This document shows, one piece after another, positions 55,974 to 64,000 of a DNA stretch of 64,000 bases. The stretch covers positions 80,752 to 144,751 of the forward strand of contig NZ_BMKW01000016.1 of the NCBI RefSeq assembly GCF_014644535.1. The letters are read 5' to 3'. Each line of letters starts with the position of its first letter. Positions within the stretch are counted from its first letter, which is position 1. The position numbers and the translations under genes were made by a program. The stretch is from Neoroseomonas lacus. GTDB taxonomy: Bacteria; Pseudomonadota; Alphaproteobacteria; Acetobacterales; Acetobacteraceae. Under the pieces are notes generated by a model that saw only the letters and a program-made list of their open reading frames with translations, was not told the origin of the DNA and made no database searches.

Positions 55974-56846
55974 CTTGCCGGCCAGCGTCGCCATGCGCGC
56001 CGCATCCGGCTGATGGCCCTCGAACCAGATCGCCGCGCAGACCTTGGACATGGCATCGCCATCATGGCCTATGCCCGGCACGACTTCGATCCGCCAATGG
56101 CATGGCACGCCGCGGCGGGCGGCTTCCTCTCGCGCCACGCGCAGGTAGTTGTGCGCCCGGCCGAAGCGGTGCGGCCCCTGGGCGACCGCCTCCGCGTTGG
56201 AGGGCAGCGAGGGGCCGCTGGTCTCCACATCCGCATCCCCGGCGAGGATCAGCAGCGGATAGGCAAGCCAGGCTTCCAGATCGGCATCGGTCAGCCCCAA
56301 CCCGCCCAGCCCTTCGGGGAAGGGGCGGTCGAGCAGCGGCAGCGAATACCACCCCGCATTGCCGCAGCCGATGGCGCAGAAGGGCGCGCGGTCGGTCAGC
56401 GACGCCATGCGATGGGCGAATTGCGACCCCGCCGAATGGCCGAACAGGAAGGCCTGGCGCCGCCGCGTGACGCCTGCCGCCTGCACCGCCGCGAAGACCC
56501 GCGCCGGCAGGCGGTAGGCCCAGCCCTCGCGTGGCGTCACCGCTCCGGCTGCGTCCAGCACGCCGCCATTATTGTAGGGCTCGGCGTTGGGGTGCGTCTC
56601 GGCGGCGAAGGTGGGCGCGAGGATCAGCAAGCCGTGCCGATCCGCCGCCTCGATCCAGAAATCGCGGTACTCGTCGCCATTGCGGCCCATGCCGTGCTGT
56701 ACGAACACCACCGGCGAATCGGGCGTGAAACCGGCGGCGCGATAGGCCTGCAATACGACAGGCTTGCCGTGCAGCGGGTCGGTCAGCGGCGTGGCGCTGC
56801 GGCCCGGCGCGGCGAGCGCGCGGGCGATGACCTCGGTGTCGATCAT
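55962..56846 (-). CDS. Alpha/beta hydrolase (PHB depolymerase/esterase-like)
   Basis: A 294-aa cytosolic hydrolase. VVFVQHGMGRNGDEYRDFW is near residue 46, the nucleophile elbow FLFGHSAGSQFAHRM near 135, the acid region LLILAGDADVETSG near 200 and the catalytic His in VVPGIGHDGDAM near 262. The start ATG overlaps the stop of the binding-protein gene (ATGA), so they are one operon. This suggests the hydrolase acts on the imported compound (inference). Confidence 0.85.
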   Translation of the reverse strand: MIDTEVIARALAAPGRSATPLTDPLHGKPVVLQAYRAAGFTPDSPVVFVQHGMGRNGDEYRDFWIEAADRHGLLILAPTFAAETHPNAEPYNNGGVLDAAGAVTPREGWAYRLPARVFAAVQAAGVTRRRQAFLFGHSAGSQFAHRMASLTDRAPFCAIGCGNAGWYSLPLLDRPFPEGLGGLGLTDADLEAWLAYPLLILAGDADVETSGPSLPSNAEAVAQGPHRFGRAHNYLRVAREEAARRGVPCHWRIEVVPGIGHDGDAMSKVCAAIWFEGHQPDAARMATLAGKVAL

Positions 56847-58435
56847 GACGCCGGCCTGATCGACTGCGCCGGCGTCGTCTGGTCCATGCGGCCCTCGAAG
56901 ACCAGGCCGCGACGGAAGGCCCAGGCGGCATTCTCGAAATGGATCGGCAGCACGGGAAGCCGCTCGATCGCCAGCCGGCTCGCCTGTTCCATCAGCTGCT
57001 CGCGCTCGGCCTCGTCCATGGTGGCGAAGGCGGCGCGCGCCAGGCGGTCGATCTCCGGGTCGGAGAACTCGCCGTAATTGCTCATGCCGAAACCCTTGTC
57101 GCGATCGGTGGTGGTGATCCAGGCGCGGAAGAACAGCTGCGTCTCCTCGGCGGAGGCCGCCCAGCCGCCCATCGGCACCGAGAATTCCTTGCGCCCGCGC
57201 CGGGCGAAGAACACGTTGGACGGCAGCGCATCAACCGCCACCGTCACGCCGACGCGCTGGAAATACTGCGCCAGCGCCTGGGCGATCCGCGCGTCATTGA
57301 CGTAGCGGTTGTTGGTGGCGTGCAGCGTGAAGGAGAGGCCATTCGCCACCCCTGCCTCGGCCAGCAGCGCGCGCGCCCGGGCGGGGTCATAGGGCAGCAT
57401 CCCGGCACCGGGCACCGTGCCGCGCATGCCTTCGGGCAGCAACTGCCCGGCCGGGGTGGCGAGCCCATCCATGATGCGCTCGGCAATGGCGCGGCGGTCG
57501 ATCGCCATGGACAGCGCCTGGCGAACCCGCACGTCGCGCAGCGGGTTCGTCCCGTTCGGCCCCTGTACGAAGGGCGCGTTCGCGCGCTGGTCCATCTGCA
57601 GGAAGATCAGCCGCGTGGTGGGCGAGACGGCCAGCGCGAAGGCCGGGTTCTGCCGGATACGCGGCACGTCGGCGGTGGCCGGGGCCTCCACCACGTCGAG
57701 GTCGCCCGCCAGCAGCCCGGCGAGGCGCGGCCCGGCGGCGGTGATCGGGCGAAGCCGCACCTCGGCCCAATGCGGCTTGTCGCCCCAATAGGCGTCGTTG
57801 CGGGCCAGCACGATCCCGCTGGCGCGGTCATAGCGGCGCAGGCGGAAGGGGCCGGTGCCGATCGCCGCGCTGCCATCGTTGAACTCCGCGACGCCGGGCC
57901 ACGGGCCTTCGCGGCCGCAGCCTTCCGGGGTGAAGGTCAGCCCGCCGCGCGTGCCATGCGGGATGATCGCGACGGAGGCGAGGTCGGAGGCCAGCAGCGG
58001 CTCGGGTTCCGCCGTGCGGATCACCAGGCGGTGCGGCGTCTCCACGGTCATCGCCGCGATGCGGCGGATCTCGCGGGAGAAGGAGCCGACCACCTCCGCC
58101 TCGTTGTTGAGGACGCGGCAATAGGAAAAGACCACGTCATCGGCTGTGAAGGCCTGGCCGTTGTGGAAGGTGACGCCCTCGCGCAACTCGAACACCCAGC
58201 TGCGGTCGTCGCGCCGCGACCAGGCGGTGGCCAGCGCCGGGCCCGGCCGCAGCCGCGCATCGAGCGCGGTCAGCCCGTCGAAGACATGGTCGCGGAAGGT
58301 GGAATTCGGCGCGGCGGCGTAGTTGTGCGGGTCGGCCGCGGTGGTCTCGGCGGCCATACCGATGCGCAGGGTCTGCGCGGCGGCGGGCGTGGCGAGCGCG
58401 CCGCAGAGGGAAAGCGCGAGGGCGATGTGACGCAA
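56843..58435 (-). CDS. Peptide/nickel-type ABC substrate-binding protein (SBP family 5)
   Basis: Periplasmic binding protein of 530 aa with signal peptide ALALSLCGALATPAAAQ. Family blocks: ATAWSRRDDRSWVFELREGV, FHNGQAFTADDVVFSYCRV (about 90), ALSMAIDRRAIAERIMDG (about 310) and MLPYDPARARALLAEAGV (about 345). The frame is intact, unlike the amber-interrupted paralogue at 30813. No permease genes follow; a hydrolase gene does. Confidence 0.92.
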   Translation of the reverse strand: MRHIALALSLCGALATPAAAQTLRIGMAAETTAADPHNYAAAPNSTFRDHVFDGLTALDARLRPGPALATAWSRRDDRSWVFELREGVTFHNGQAFTADDVVFSYCRVLNNEAEVVGSFSREIRRIAAMTVETPHRLVIRTAEPEPLLASDLASVAIIPHGTRGGLTFTPEGCGREGPWPGVAEFNDGSAAIGTGPFRLRRYDRASGIVLARNDAYWGDKPHWAEVRLRPITAAGPRLAGLLAGDLDVVEAPATADVPRIRQNPAFALAVSPTTRLIFLQMDQRANAPFVQGPNGTNPLRDVRVRQALSMAIDRRAIAERIMDGLATPAGQLLPEGMRGTVPGAGMLPYDPARARALLAEAGVANGLSFTLHATNNRYVNDARIAQALAQYFQRVGVTVAVDALPSNVFFARRGRKEFSVPMGGWAASAEETQLFFRAWITTTDRDKGFGMSNYGEFSDPEIDRLARAAFATMDEAEREQLMEQASRLAIERLPVLPIHFENAAWAFRRGLVFEGRMDQTTPAQSIRPAS

Positions 58436-58558
58436 GGTTCAGATCCCATGCTGGATACCGCCGCTATAGCCCCGCCCCGGACTGCTGTCAGGCGACCGCC
58501 ACCGGGCTTTCGCCGTCGCCGCGGCCCCGGCAGGATGCCGGCCACGGAGGGCGACGCG

Positions 58559-58924
58559 ATGCGGCGTGTGGGATTGGTTCTGGGTGTGGCGATGCTGGTG
58601 CTGGGCGGCGCGCTGCCGGCCGAGGCGAAGCCGGAACGCCGCTGCGGCTGGCTGGTGAATCCCACCCCGGCGAATTGGTGGCTGCGCGACCGGGACGGCG
58701 AATGGGTGCTCTCGGTGCAGGGGCGCGACCCCGTGGCGGGGATGGACGAGGTCCCGGACATGTCGACGCGCGGCTGGGTCGAGACCAACGGCCATTATGG
58801 CTATGGCTGCGCCTGCCTGACGCTGGAGACGGCGCCGGGGCAGCGGGTGGTGCGGGTGCTGGCGGCGGAAGCCCTGCCGTTGTCGCGCTGCCGGGCGGAT
58901 CGTGCGCTGCCGCCGCCGGGGTGA
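58559..58924 (+). CDS. DUF4087 domain protein, secreted
   Basis: A 121-aa protein with signal peptide GLVLGVAMLVLGGALPAEA and the DUF4087 core: RCGWLVNPTPANWWLRDRDG, EWVLSVQGRD, MDEVPDMSTRGWVETNGHYG and YGCACLTLE. ATG 58559 has GGAGGGCG nine bases upstream. Function unknown. The two cysteines in GCAC could form a disulfide in the periplasm. Confidence 0.82.
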   Translation: MRRVGLVLGVAMLVLGGALPAEAKPERRCGWLVNPTPANWWLRDRDGEWVLSVQGRDPVAGMDEVPDMSTRGWVETNGHYGYGCACLTLETAPGQRVVRVLAAEALPLSRCRADRALPPPG

Positions 58925-59072
58925 GGGTCGGAGGAAGGCGGAGGCGTCCTTCGCCACCCAGGCTTGCCTTGCCCCCATCCGAGGGCGGAACAGGCGCGCA
59001 ATGACGGGCGAAGCCGAGGCGCAACCGGGGCTGCCGGCTGGTCGTATCGTGATGCGAATTGTTCCGGGAACA

Positions 59073-59144
59073 TGCCGGGTGAGGGATTCGAACCCCCGAC
59101 CTTCGGTTTACAAAACCGCTGCACTACCACTGTGCTAACCCGGC
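59073..59144 (-). tRNA. tRNA-Thr (anticodon TGT)
   Basis: On the minus strand: acceptor GCCGGGT/ACCCGGC, D arm GCAC...GTGC, anticodon loop TTTGTAA (TGT), T arm GGGGG-TTCGAAT-CCCTC, discriminator A. CCA is not encoded. The lowest anticodon-stem pair (G27-A43) is a mismatch. The isoacceptor with CGT is at 23772. Confidence 0.93.
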
Positions 59145-59245
59145 GCGCCGCCTTGGTGTAGCAGAGCGCTTCCATGCGGCAAGACGTCCGGATTCTCGAT
59201 TCGGCGTGACTGCCGTCCATATGCCAGGGGTTGCCCGACCTCCCG

Positions 59246-60424
59246 ATGCGTCTGTCCCCGCGAGACCGCCGGCTGCCGCCCCCGCCGGCCGCCATGTCGA
59301 TGCCCGAGCCGCTCGGCCCGCTGGCGCGGCGCCGTCGTGGCCGGCGCACGCTGCGCTGGACCGGCCTCATTTCGGCGTTGCTGCACATCGCCCTGGTGGT
59401 GGCGATCCTGCTCGACCTCGACCCACGCAGCAAACCACCGCAGGAACTGCCGCCGCCCTCCTTCGCCGTCGTGTTCCAGGGCGGGTCCGACCAGGCGCCG
59501 CGCGGCGCCGAGGCGCCCGAGGAAGCACCGGTCACCATCCTCGCCCCGCCACCGGCACCGCCCCCGCCGCCACTCGCCGAGGTGCCGCCGAGCCCCGCCG
59601 CGCCGCCCAGGCCCGCCACGCCGCCCGTGCCGCCGCCGCCGCGCGTGGCCGAACCACTGCCGCCACCACCGCCGATCGCCGAACCGCCGCCGCGCGTGGC
59701 CGACGCCAGCCCGACGCCGCCGCCGCCCCGCCCCGCCGAGCCGCCGCCCACCCCGCCGCCGGTCGTCACGGCGCCGGAGAGCCCGCCACCACCGCCGCGC
59801 CGCCAGGTCGAGGCGCCGGCCCCACCGCCGCCGCCCGCGCCAGAGCGCACGCCGCCGCCGCCGCAGCCCGCCCGGCCGCCGGTGCTCGCCGAGCGCCCCG
59901 CCGCGCCGCAGCCCTTACCACTCCCGCCGCCGCCGCCACCGCCACCGCCCGCCCCGAGCCCCCCGGCGCAGACCGCCGAGCGACTCCCGCCGCTCGACCT
60001 CACGCGGCGACCGCCGATCCATCTAGGCGATCCCGGCCGGTCGGCCGCGCCGCGGCGCGGGCTGGACCTCAGCCCCGGCGCCACCACGGCCGGGCCTGGC
60101 GATACCGAGCAGCTACGGGTACGCGGTGCCCAGGCCGGTCCGGATTGGCGCAATGCCTTCCGGCAATGGCTGGACCAGAACCTGCACTACCCGCGCGAGG
60201 CGATCGATCTGCGTGAACAGGGGCCGGTGACGGTGCGCATCCAGACCGGGCCGGATGGCCGCGTGCGCGGGGTGGAACTGCGCACCGCCTCGCGCTCCAT
60301 CCGCCTGAATTTCTATTCGCAGAGCGTGTTCCGCGGGGCGCAGCTGCCGCCCTTCCCGCCCGGGACGGCGGAGGACCAGGTCACCATCGACCTGACCATC
60401 AACTACATCCTGTACGGGCAGTAG
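59246..60424 (+). CDS. Energy transducer TonB-like protein
   Basis: Membrane-anchored, proline-rich protein of 392 aa (ATG 59246; a TTG at 59231 is an alternative). One helix, LISALLHIALVVAILLDL, is near residue 50, with the TonB-type His in the helix. About 200 residues of PPP/PxP-rich linker follow. The C-terminal TonB fold includes FRQWLDQNLHYPREAIDLRE, GPVTVRIQTGPDGRVRGVEL and a last strand IDLTINYILYG. No exbB-exbD genes are adjacent. Confidence 0.88.
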   Translation: MRLSPRDRRLPPPPAAMSMPEPLGPLARRRRGRRTLRWTGLISALLHIALVVAILLDLDPRSKPPQELPPPSFAVVFQGGSDQAPRGAEAPEEAPVTILAPPPAPPPPPLAEVPPSPAAPPRPATPPVPPPPRVAEPLPPPPPIAEPPPRVADASPTPPPPRPAEPPPTPPPVVTAPESPPPPPRRQVEAPAPPPPPAPERTPPPPQPARPPVLAERPAAPQPLPLPPPPPPPPPAPSPPAQTAERLPPLDLTRRPPIHLGDPGRSAAPRRGLDLSPGATTAGPGDTEQLRVRGAQAGPDWRNAFRQWLDQNLHYPREAIDLREQGPVTVRIQTGPDGRVRGVELRTASRSIRLNFYSQSVFRGAQLPPFPPGTAEDQVTIDLTINYILYGQ

Positions 60425-60439
60425 GCGGCGAGCGGCGGA

Positions 60440-60667
60440 TCAGGCGTGCCCGATCTCGCCGAAGGCGTCGCGATTGGTGCTGCGCACCACGGCGGCAAAC
60501 AGCCGCAGCGCATCCGGGCCGCCGCGATCGAGCAGCGCACCGTCCTCCATTTCCCGGGCCAGGATTTCGGCATGGTCGGCCAGCGTCTCGGCGGCGCGGC
60601 GCAGCGCCTCACGTGACAGGACCAATTGCACGTCGTCGCTCAGGTGATTCCAACCGGCAGGCCGCAT
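60440..60667 (-). CDS. Small conserved-looking hypothetical protein
   Basis: A 75-aa, mostly helical acidic protein (EALRRAAETLADHAEILARE). ATG 60667 has GAGAGGG eight bases upstream. No family recognised. It converges on the TonB gene with only 15 bp between their ends. Confidence 0.6.
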   Translation of the reverse strand: MRPAGWNHLSDDVQLVLSREALRRAAETLADHAEILAREMEDGALLDRGGPDALRLFAAVVRSTNRDAFGEIGHA

Positions 60668-60839
60668 GGCGTTTTCCCTCTCGGGTCATCCGCCTTCTTG
60701 GCGATGGTCGTGGCTCAGCGGGCCGCAGGGGGAAATTGCACCGCGAATGGTTAACCGGCGGTGACGATCGGGGTGCATGACACCTGGCCGGGCGCCACAG
60801 CGCCCGCCAAAGCCCCGGTGCCGGCCGAGTGCCGCGCGA

Positions 60840-61607
60840 TCAACTCAGCGTCAGTTCGACCCGCCCCAGCGTGTCGAATTCCACCACCACCGTGCAGGGA
60901 CCATCGAGCCAGATCGGCGGCGTGACCGACCCGAGGAACACCACCTGCCCCGCCCGCAGCCCGCCGAAGGCCGCCGCGCCGGCAGAGGCGGCGAGCCAGG
61001 CCAGTGCCTCGAAGGGATGGCCGAGCAGGTCGGCGCCGACCCCCTCGCCGCGCATCTGCCCATCCACGCACAGCCGACCGCGGGTGGCGGCGAGGTCGAC
61101 GGCGCGCCAATCGGCCACCGGCGTGCCGAGCACACCCCCGGCATGGAACACTTGGTCGGCGATTAGCGTCGGCGTGCCGAGCTTGCCGAGGTCGTCATAG
61201 CGCTTCTCGACAATTTCCATCGCCACGAAGACCTCGCCGACGGCTGCCGCCGCCTGGTCGCGCGTGCAGGGGCCGGGGGCGATGTCGCGCGCCAGCCGCA
61301 CCGCGACCTCGCATTCGGCGCCGGGGTTCAGGAAATCGGCATGGCGGGCGGTGGCCGGGCTGCCGCGCAGCCCGGATTTGGGCGTGAAGCCGGCGGACGG
61401 CCCGGGCAGGCCGAGATAGGCCTGCATCTGCTTCGTTGTCGCGCCGATCTTGAAGCCAGCCGGGGGCAGGCCGCCCAGGCGCAGGGCGACCTCCTTCTGG
61501 ACGGCATAGCCGGCCTCGATGGTCTGCGGCGCGATGGCGCCGAGCGGGGCGAGGATGCGCCGCGCGCGGCGCGCTTCGAGAATGGCCTCGGCGGCGTCGG
61601 ATGCCAT
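60840..61607 (-). CDS. 2-keto-4-pentenoate hydratase/FAH-like family protein
   Basis: A 255-aa enzyme of the MhpD/DmpE-like FAH superfamily. ATG 61607 has GGAAGGAAA upstream; the frame is open to 61856 but without homology. Motifs: GFKIGATTKQMQAYLG (about 52), AECEVAVRLARDI with the metal-ligand glutamate (about 100), VFVAMEIVEKRYDD (about 125), and GHPFEALAWLA (about 200). It probably hydrates or decarboxylates a 2-keto-enoate. No other meta-cleavage genes are near. Confidence 0.88.
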   Translation of the reverse strand: MASDAAEAILEARRARRILAPLGAIAPQTIEAGYAVQKEVALRLGGLPPAGFKIGATTKQMQAYLGLPGPSAGFTPKSGLRGSPATARHADFLNPGAECEVAVRLARDIAPGPCTRDQAAAAVGEVFVAMEIVEKRYDDLGKLGTPTLIADQVFHAGGVLGTPVADWRAVDLAATRGRLCVDGQMRGEGVGADLLGHPFEALAWLAASAGAAAFGGLRAGQVVFLGSVTPPIWLDGPCTVVVEFDTLGRVELTLS

Positions 61608-62224
61608 TCGTGTTTCCTTCCCCATCCTGCCGGGCCCGTCGTGCCGGGCCCGCGCATCGTCCGTGCCGCCGGAACGATGCCGCAGCCCGGCCGGCGCCGC
61701 AACGCGCCGCTCATCAGACGCCGTTTGGTGATGCCAAGGGCCCTGTATCCAGACCGCAGGAGCCGAGAGGGGCGTCGCGTCAGACGCGCCAGGATCGTGC
61801 TGTTGCACGGCGGAACCAGAGAGGGCTTTGCCCCTCCGCGTGAGGCAGAGCCTCACGCCCCCAGCAAAGGCTTAAGGGTCCCTGGATACCTCGATCTGGT
61901 GCTGGGCATGAATGCACCCATCAGCATCGGGAGCGGGCGCTTTGCGCGGGCCAAAATGTGCCAATGTATTGATTTTGCACACTTTAAGATTTTAGGATTT
62001 TAAGCTTTTATCGGCCTTGCATGCGCCAAGCGCACCTCGTGCGTTGGCGATAAGAACATAGCAAGAACAACAATCAAAATCCAGCGCTGTCCCTCGGCCG
62101 GGTCGGAAAAATGGTGTCCAGAGGCCTCAGGCCTTTGGCGGGGTGGTTTGGAGGGGCGGCGCCCCTCCAACCTTCCACCCCACAGCGCCGGTGCGAGCGT
62201 ATCCGCCACCCGGTGCTCGCCTGC
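61608..62224. other. 617-bp repeat-filled intergenic region
   Basis: R1 copy h covers 61810-62173. Before it, 61728-61800 contains scrambled R1 pieces (CCAAGGGCCC, AGAGGGGCGTCGC). The open frame 61341-62003 runs through this and is not credible as coding. Confidence 0.6.
61810..62173. repeat. R1 inverted-repeat element, copy h, with AT-rich core
   Basis: Left arm 61810-61910 includes AGAGGGCTTTGCCCCTC, a perfect 9-bp hairpin GCGTGAGGC/GCCTCACGC and a GGATACCTCGATCTGG tail. Right arm 62111-62173 includes ATGGTGTCCAGAGGCC, GCCTTTGGCGGGGTGGTTTG and GAGGGGCGGCGCCCCTC. The AT-rich core 61950-62080 contains GATTTTGCAC and ATTTTAAGCTTTTATCGG. Inverted, it matches copy f. Confidence 0.85.
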
Positions 62225-63445
62225 TCAGCGGCGGACGATCTCGTACAGCGCCACCGCCGCCGCCGCGGAGACGTTGAGGCTCTCCACCCCCTCGGCCATC
62301 GGCAGGCGCACCAGCTCGTCGCAGGTCTCGCGTTGCAGGCGGCGCAGCCCGGCATCCTCGGCGCCGAGCACCAGTGCCACGCGGCGGTCGCGCGGGGCGG
62401 CCTCGGCGAGGGTGCGCTTGGCGTCGCCGGCCAGGCCCAGCACCCAGAAGCCGGCCTTCTGCAAGGTCGAGATGGCGCGCGAGAGGTTCACCTCCCGCAC
62501 CACCGGCACGATGTCGAGCGTGCCGGCGGCGGCGCGGGCGAGGGTGCCGGTCTCATGCGGAGCGTGGCGGTCCTGCAACACCACGGCGGCGGCGCCGAAG
62601 GCCGCGGCGGCGCGCAGCGTGGCGCCGACATTGCGCGGATCGGTCACCTGGTCGAGCAGCAGCACCGGGCCGTCGGAGGCCTCGATGGCGTCTTCCAGGA
62701 TCACCGACTCCAACGGTTCGGCGAGCAACGCGATGCCCTGATGCACCGCATCCTCGGTCAGGAAGGTCTGGAAGCGGCTGCGCTCGGCGCGTTCGGGGGT
62801 GACCCGCCAGGGGCCGTCGAATTCGTCGCGCAGGGCGAGTTCCGCATCGGTGGTGGTGAGCAGCCGGCGCGGCTTGCGGCGCGGATTCGACAGCGCCGCG
62901 AGCACCGCGTGATGGCCATAGATCCAATAGGCGCCCGACCCCGCGCCCGCACCGGGGCGCGGCGGCTCGGGCACCGGCTCGGGCGGCGGCACGGGGGCGG
63001 CGACTGGTTCCGGGCGGCCACGGCCGGGGCGGCGCGGTTCCTCGCCCCGGCGGTCGGGGCGGCCGTGGCGGGATTTCGGCGGCGCCTCGGCGTTGCGGTC
63101 CAAGCGCGGGCGGGCGGCCGGCTTGCGCGGGTCCTCGCCGAAGCGCTCGGCGCGGCCGCGCGGTGGCTTGGGCGGGCTGTCGCTCGCGCGGGCGGGTTTG
63201 CGCGTCGCCTCGCCGATCCGCTCGGCACGGCCACGGGCCGGGCGTTGTGGGGCGTCACTGGCCTCGGGGCGGGCGGCGCGAGGCGGCTTGCGTGGCTCCT
63301 CGGCGTCGCGCTCCGGGCGGCCGCGCGCGGGTTTGCGCGGGGCCTCACCGGGGCGATCGGGGCGCGACGCAGGGCCGCGGGCGGCCGGGGGTCCCGCGGG
63401 ACGGTTGGGGGTGCGGCCTTCAGGCCGCTTCGGGGGGCGTCGCAT
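62225..63445 (-). CDS. rlmB: 23S rRNA (guanosine-2'-O-)-methyltransferase RlmB-like, SpoU family
   Basis: SPOUT-fold rRNA 2'-O-methyltransferase of 406 aa. ATG 63445 has GTGAGG ten bases upstream. The first 170 residues are a basic, disordered extension of repeated GRAERxGE..RKPxR units. The SpoU substrate-binding domain begins YWIYGHHAVLAALSN (about 172). The SPOUT knot follows: LLLDQVTDPRNVGATLRAAA (about 273), GLAGDAKRTLAEA, ALVLGAEDAGLRRL and RLPMAEGVESLNVSAAAAVA at the end. Usual RlmB is about 250 aa. Confidence 0.9.
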   Translation of the reverse strand: MRRPPKRPEGRTPNRPAGPPAARGPASRPDRPGEAPRKPARGRPERDAEEPRKPPRAARPEASDAPQRPARGRAERIGEATRKPARASDSPPKPPRGRAERFGEDPRKPAARPRLDRNAEAPPKSRHGRPDRRGEEPRRPGRGRPEPVAAPVPPPEPVPEPPRPGAGAGSGAYWIYGHHAVLAALSNPRRKPRRLLTTTDAELALRDEFDGPWRVTPERAERSRFQTFLTEDAVHQGIALLAEPLESVILEDAIEASDGPVLLLDQVTDPRNVGATLRAAAAFGAAAVVLQDRHAPHETGTLARAAAGTLDIVPVVREVNLSRAISTLQKAGFWVLGLAGDAKRTLAEAAPRDRRVALVLGAEDAGLRRLQRETCDELVRLPMAEGVESLNVSAAAAVALYEIVRR

Positions 63446-63573
63446 GGGCCGCATCCTCACCAGTGTTGCGTGCGAAGCAAGCGTTACGCGAAATCGCGCC
63501 CTCCGTTGACACGGGGTGGTCAATGCGGATAGTCCGCGCGCTCCCGCTGACCTGGATTTCGGTCGGCGGCTGC

Positions 63574-63656
63574 GGAGGGGTGCCCGAGTGGCTAAAGGGG
63601 GCGGACTGTAAATCCGCTGGCTCACGCCTACGTTGGTTCGAATCCAACCCCCTCCA
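63574..63656 (+). tRNA. tRNA-Tyr (anticodon GTA)
   Basis: Class II tRNA with a long variable arm. Acceptor GGAGGGG/CCCCTCC, D arm with GCCCGAGTGGC, anticodon region GGACTGTAAATCC (GTA), variable arm GCTGGCTCACGCC, T arm GTTGG-TTCGAAT-CCAAC, discriminator A, no encoded CCA. It is the first of the tRNA-tRNA-tuf cluster. Confidence 0.96.
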
Positions 63657-63733
63657 TATCTCGCCCGCCCGTTCACCACGGGATCACTCCCCCGACCGGG
63701 CGGCGGGGACTTGGTTGGTCGGTGCCTCACGGC

Positions 63734-63807
63734 GCGGGTGTAGCTCAATGGTAGAGCCCCAGCCTTCCAAGCTGGTTGTGCGGGTTCGATTCCCGTCACC
63801 CGCTCCA
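63734..63807 (+). tRNA. tRNA-Gly (anticodon TCC)
   Basis: Acceptor GCGGGTG/CACCCGC, D arm GCTC...GAGC, anticodon region CCAGCCTTCCAAGCTGG (TCC), T arm GCGGG-TTCGATT-CCCGT, discriminator T and encoded CCA. It lies between tRNA-Tyr and tuf, as in many proteobacteria. Confidence 0.96.
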
Positions 63808-63917
63808 GCACGTGCGGGTGGCCGGTGGGGTTGAACGCGGGGTTTCCTTCGCGCCGGCAGGGGCGCGGGGCTTGCGTCGGCAGAAACGAGTCTCAAACGA
63901 GGTAGCAGGACAAAGCC

Positions 63918-64000
63918 ATGGCGAAGGCGAAATTCGAGCGGAACAAGCCGCACTGCAACATTGGCACGATTGGGCATGTGGACCATGGCAAGACGTCGCT
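63918..64000 (+). CDS. tuf: Translation elongation factor Tu (5' end only)
   Basis: The frame from ATG 63918 reads MAKAKFERNKPHCNIGTIGH, then VDHGKTSL, the EF-Tu opening with G1 loop GHVDHGKT. The remaining ~370 codons lie outside the window. Placement after tRNA-Tyr and tRNA-Gly matches the tRNA-tufB arrangement. Confidence 0.97.
   Translation, partial: MAKAKFERNKPHCNIGTIGHVDHGKTS

Noticed and set aside
56939..58558. 540-codon extension upstream of the DUF4087 gene
   Set aside because: Antisense to the family-5 binding protein. The DUF4087 signal peptide begins at 58559.

Overview
The window is GC-rich DNA (roughly 70% G+C by eye) with tightly packed genes, many ATGA or TGATG overlaps between neighbours, and alphaproteobacterial marker content. 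That content includes a waaA-lpxK lipid A block, an MmcB-type repair protein, a DUF374 acyltransferase, an HWE-family kinase and the tRNA-Tyr/tRNA-Gly/tuf junction. Protein style and codon bias suggest a Roseomonas-like member of the Acetobacteraceae (Rhodospirillales). This is inference from gene style, not from a database match. No phage, IS transposase, CRISPR array or rRNA was found.

Layout. 1-2948 holds an RND efflux permease (cut by the window edge) and its lipoprotein adaptor. 3188-6839 holds a lysophospholipid acyltransferase, waaA and lpxK for the lipid A-Kdo core, followed by a remnant of a GT61 glycosyltransferase. 6851-13300 is mixed: a sulfotransferase, a CoA-transferase, a zincin, phhB, a Crp/Fnr regulator and a PAS-HWE kinase. 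13440-17966 has purD divergent from xseA, then an M23 peptidase and a methyltransferase. 17976-23646 has a holin-like membrane protein, an EamA exporter, a Bug-type binding protein and a MacAB-like ABC operon. tRNA-Thr(CGT) is at 23772.

23975-32435 looks like an accessory catabolic block. It contains a DUF3445 haem N-demethylase, an old-yellow-enzyme/FeS flavoprotein, two tandem amidases and an oligopeptide-type binding protein broken by an in-frame amber codon. 32504-38013 is one operon of two glutathionylspermidine-synthase-like ligases, DUF350, a DUF1190-like lipoprotein and three small membrane proteins. It resembles the E. coli yjfL-yjfM-yjfC set. 38804-40639 encodes a trigger-factor-like chaperone whose FKBP domain is split by an extra beta-rich domain. 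41074-48891 has two SDRs, an MFS transporter, an orphan TssC-like sheath protein, a PQQ-type sugar dehydrogenase, a truncated LysR gene fused tail-to-tail with a PEP-mutase-family gene, and mmcB. 49139-58924 has a patatin lipoprotein, an AI-2E transporter, two hydrolases, uvrB, a second peptide-binding protein and DUF4087. 59073-64000 has tRNA-Thr(TGT), a TonB protein, a hydratase, an RlmB-type rRNA methyltransferase, tRNA-Tyr, tRNA-Gly and the start of tuf.

The most unusual theme is the intergenic DNA. At least four families of dispersed inverted-repeat elements fill almost every gap above 250 bp: R1 in nine or more places, a long foldback element R2, a hairpin family R3, and a pair R4. In R1 and R3 the stem sequences change between copies while pairing is kept. 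One R1 copy lies inside the 5' part of the M23 peptidase reading frame. Together with the split trigger factor, these are the best candidates for something not yet described.
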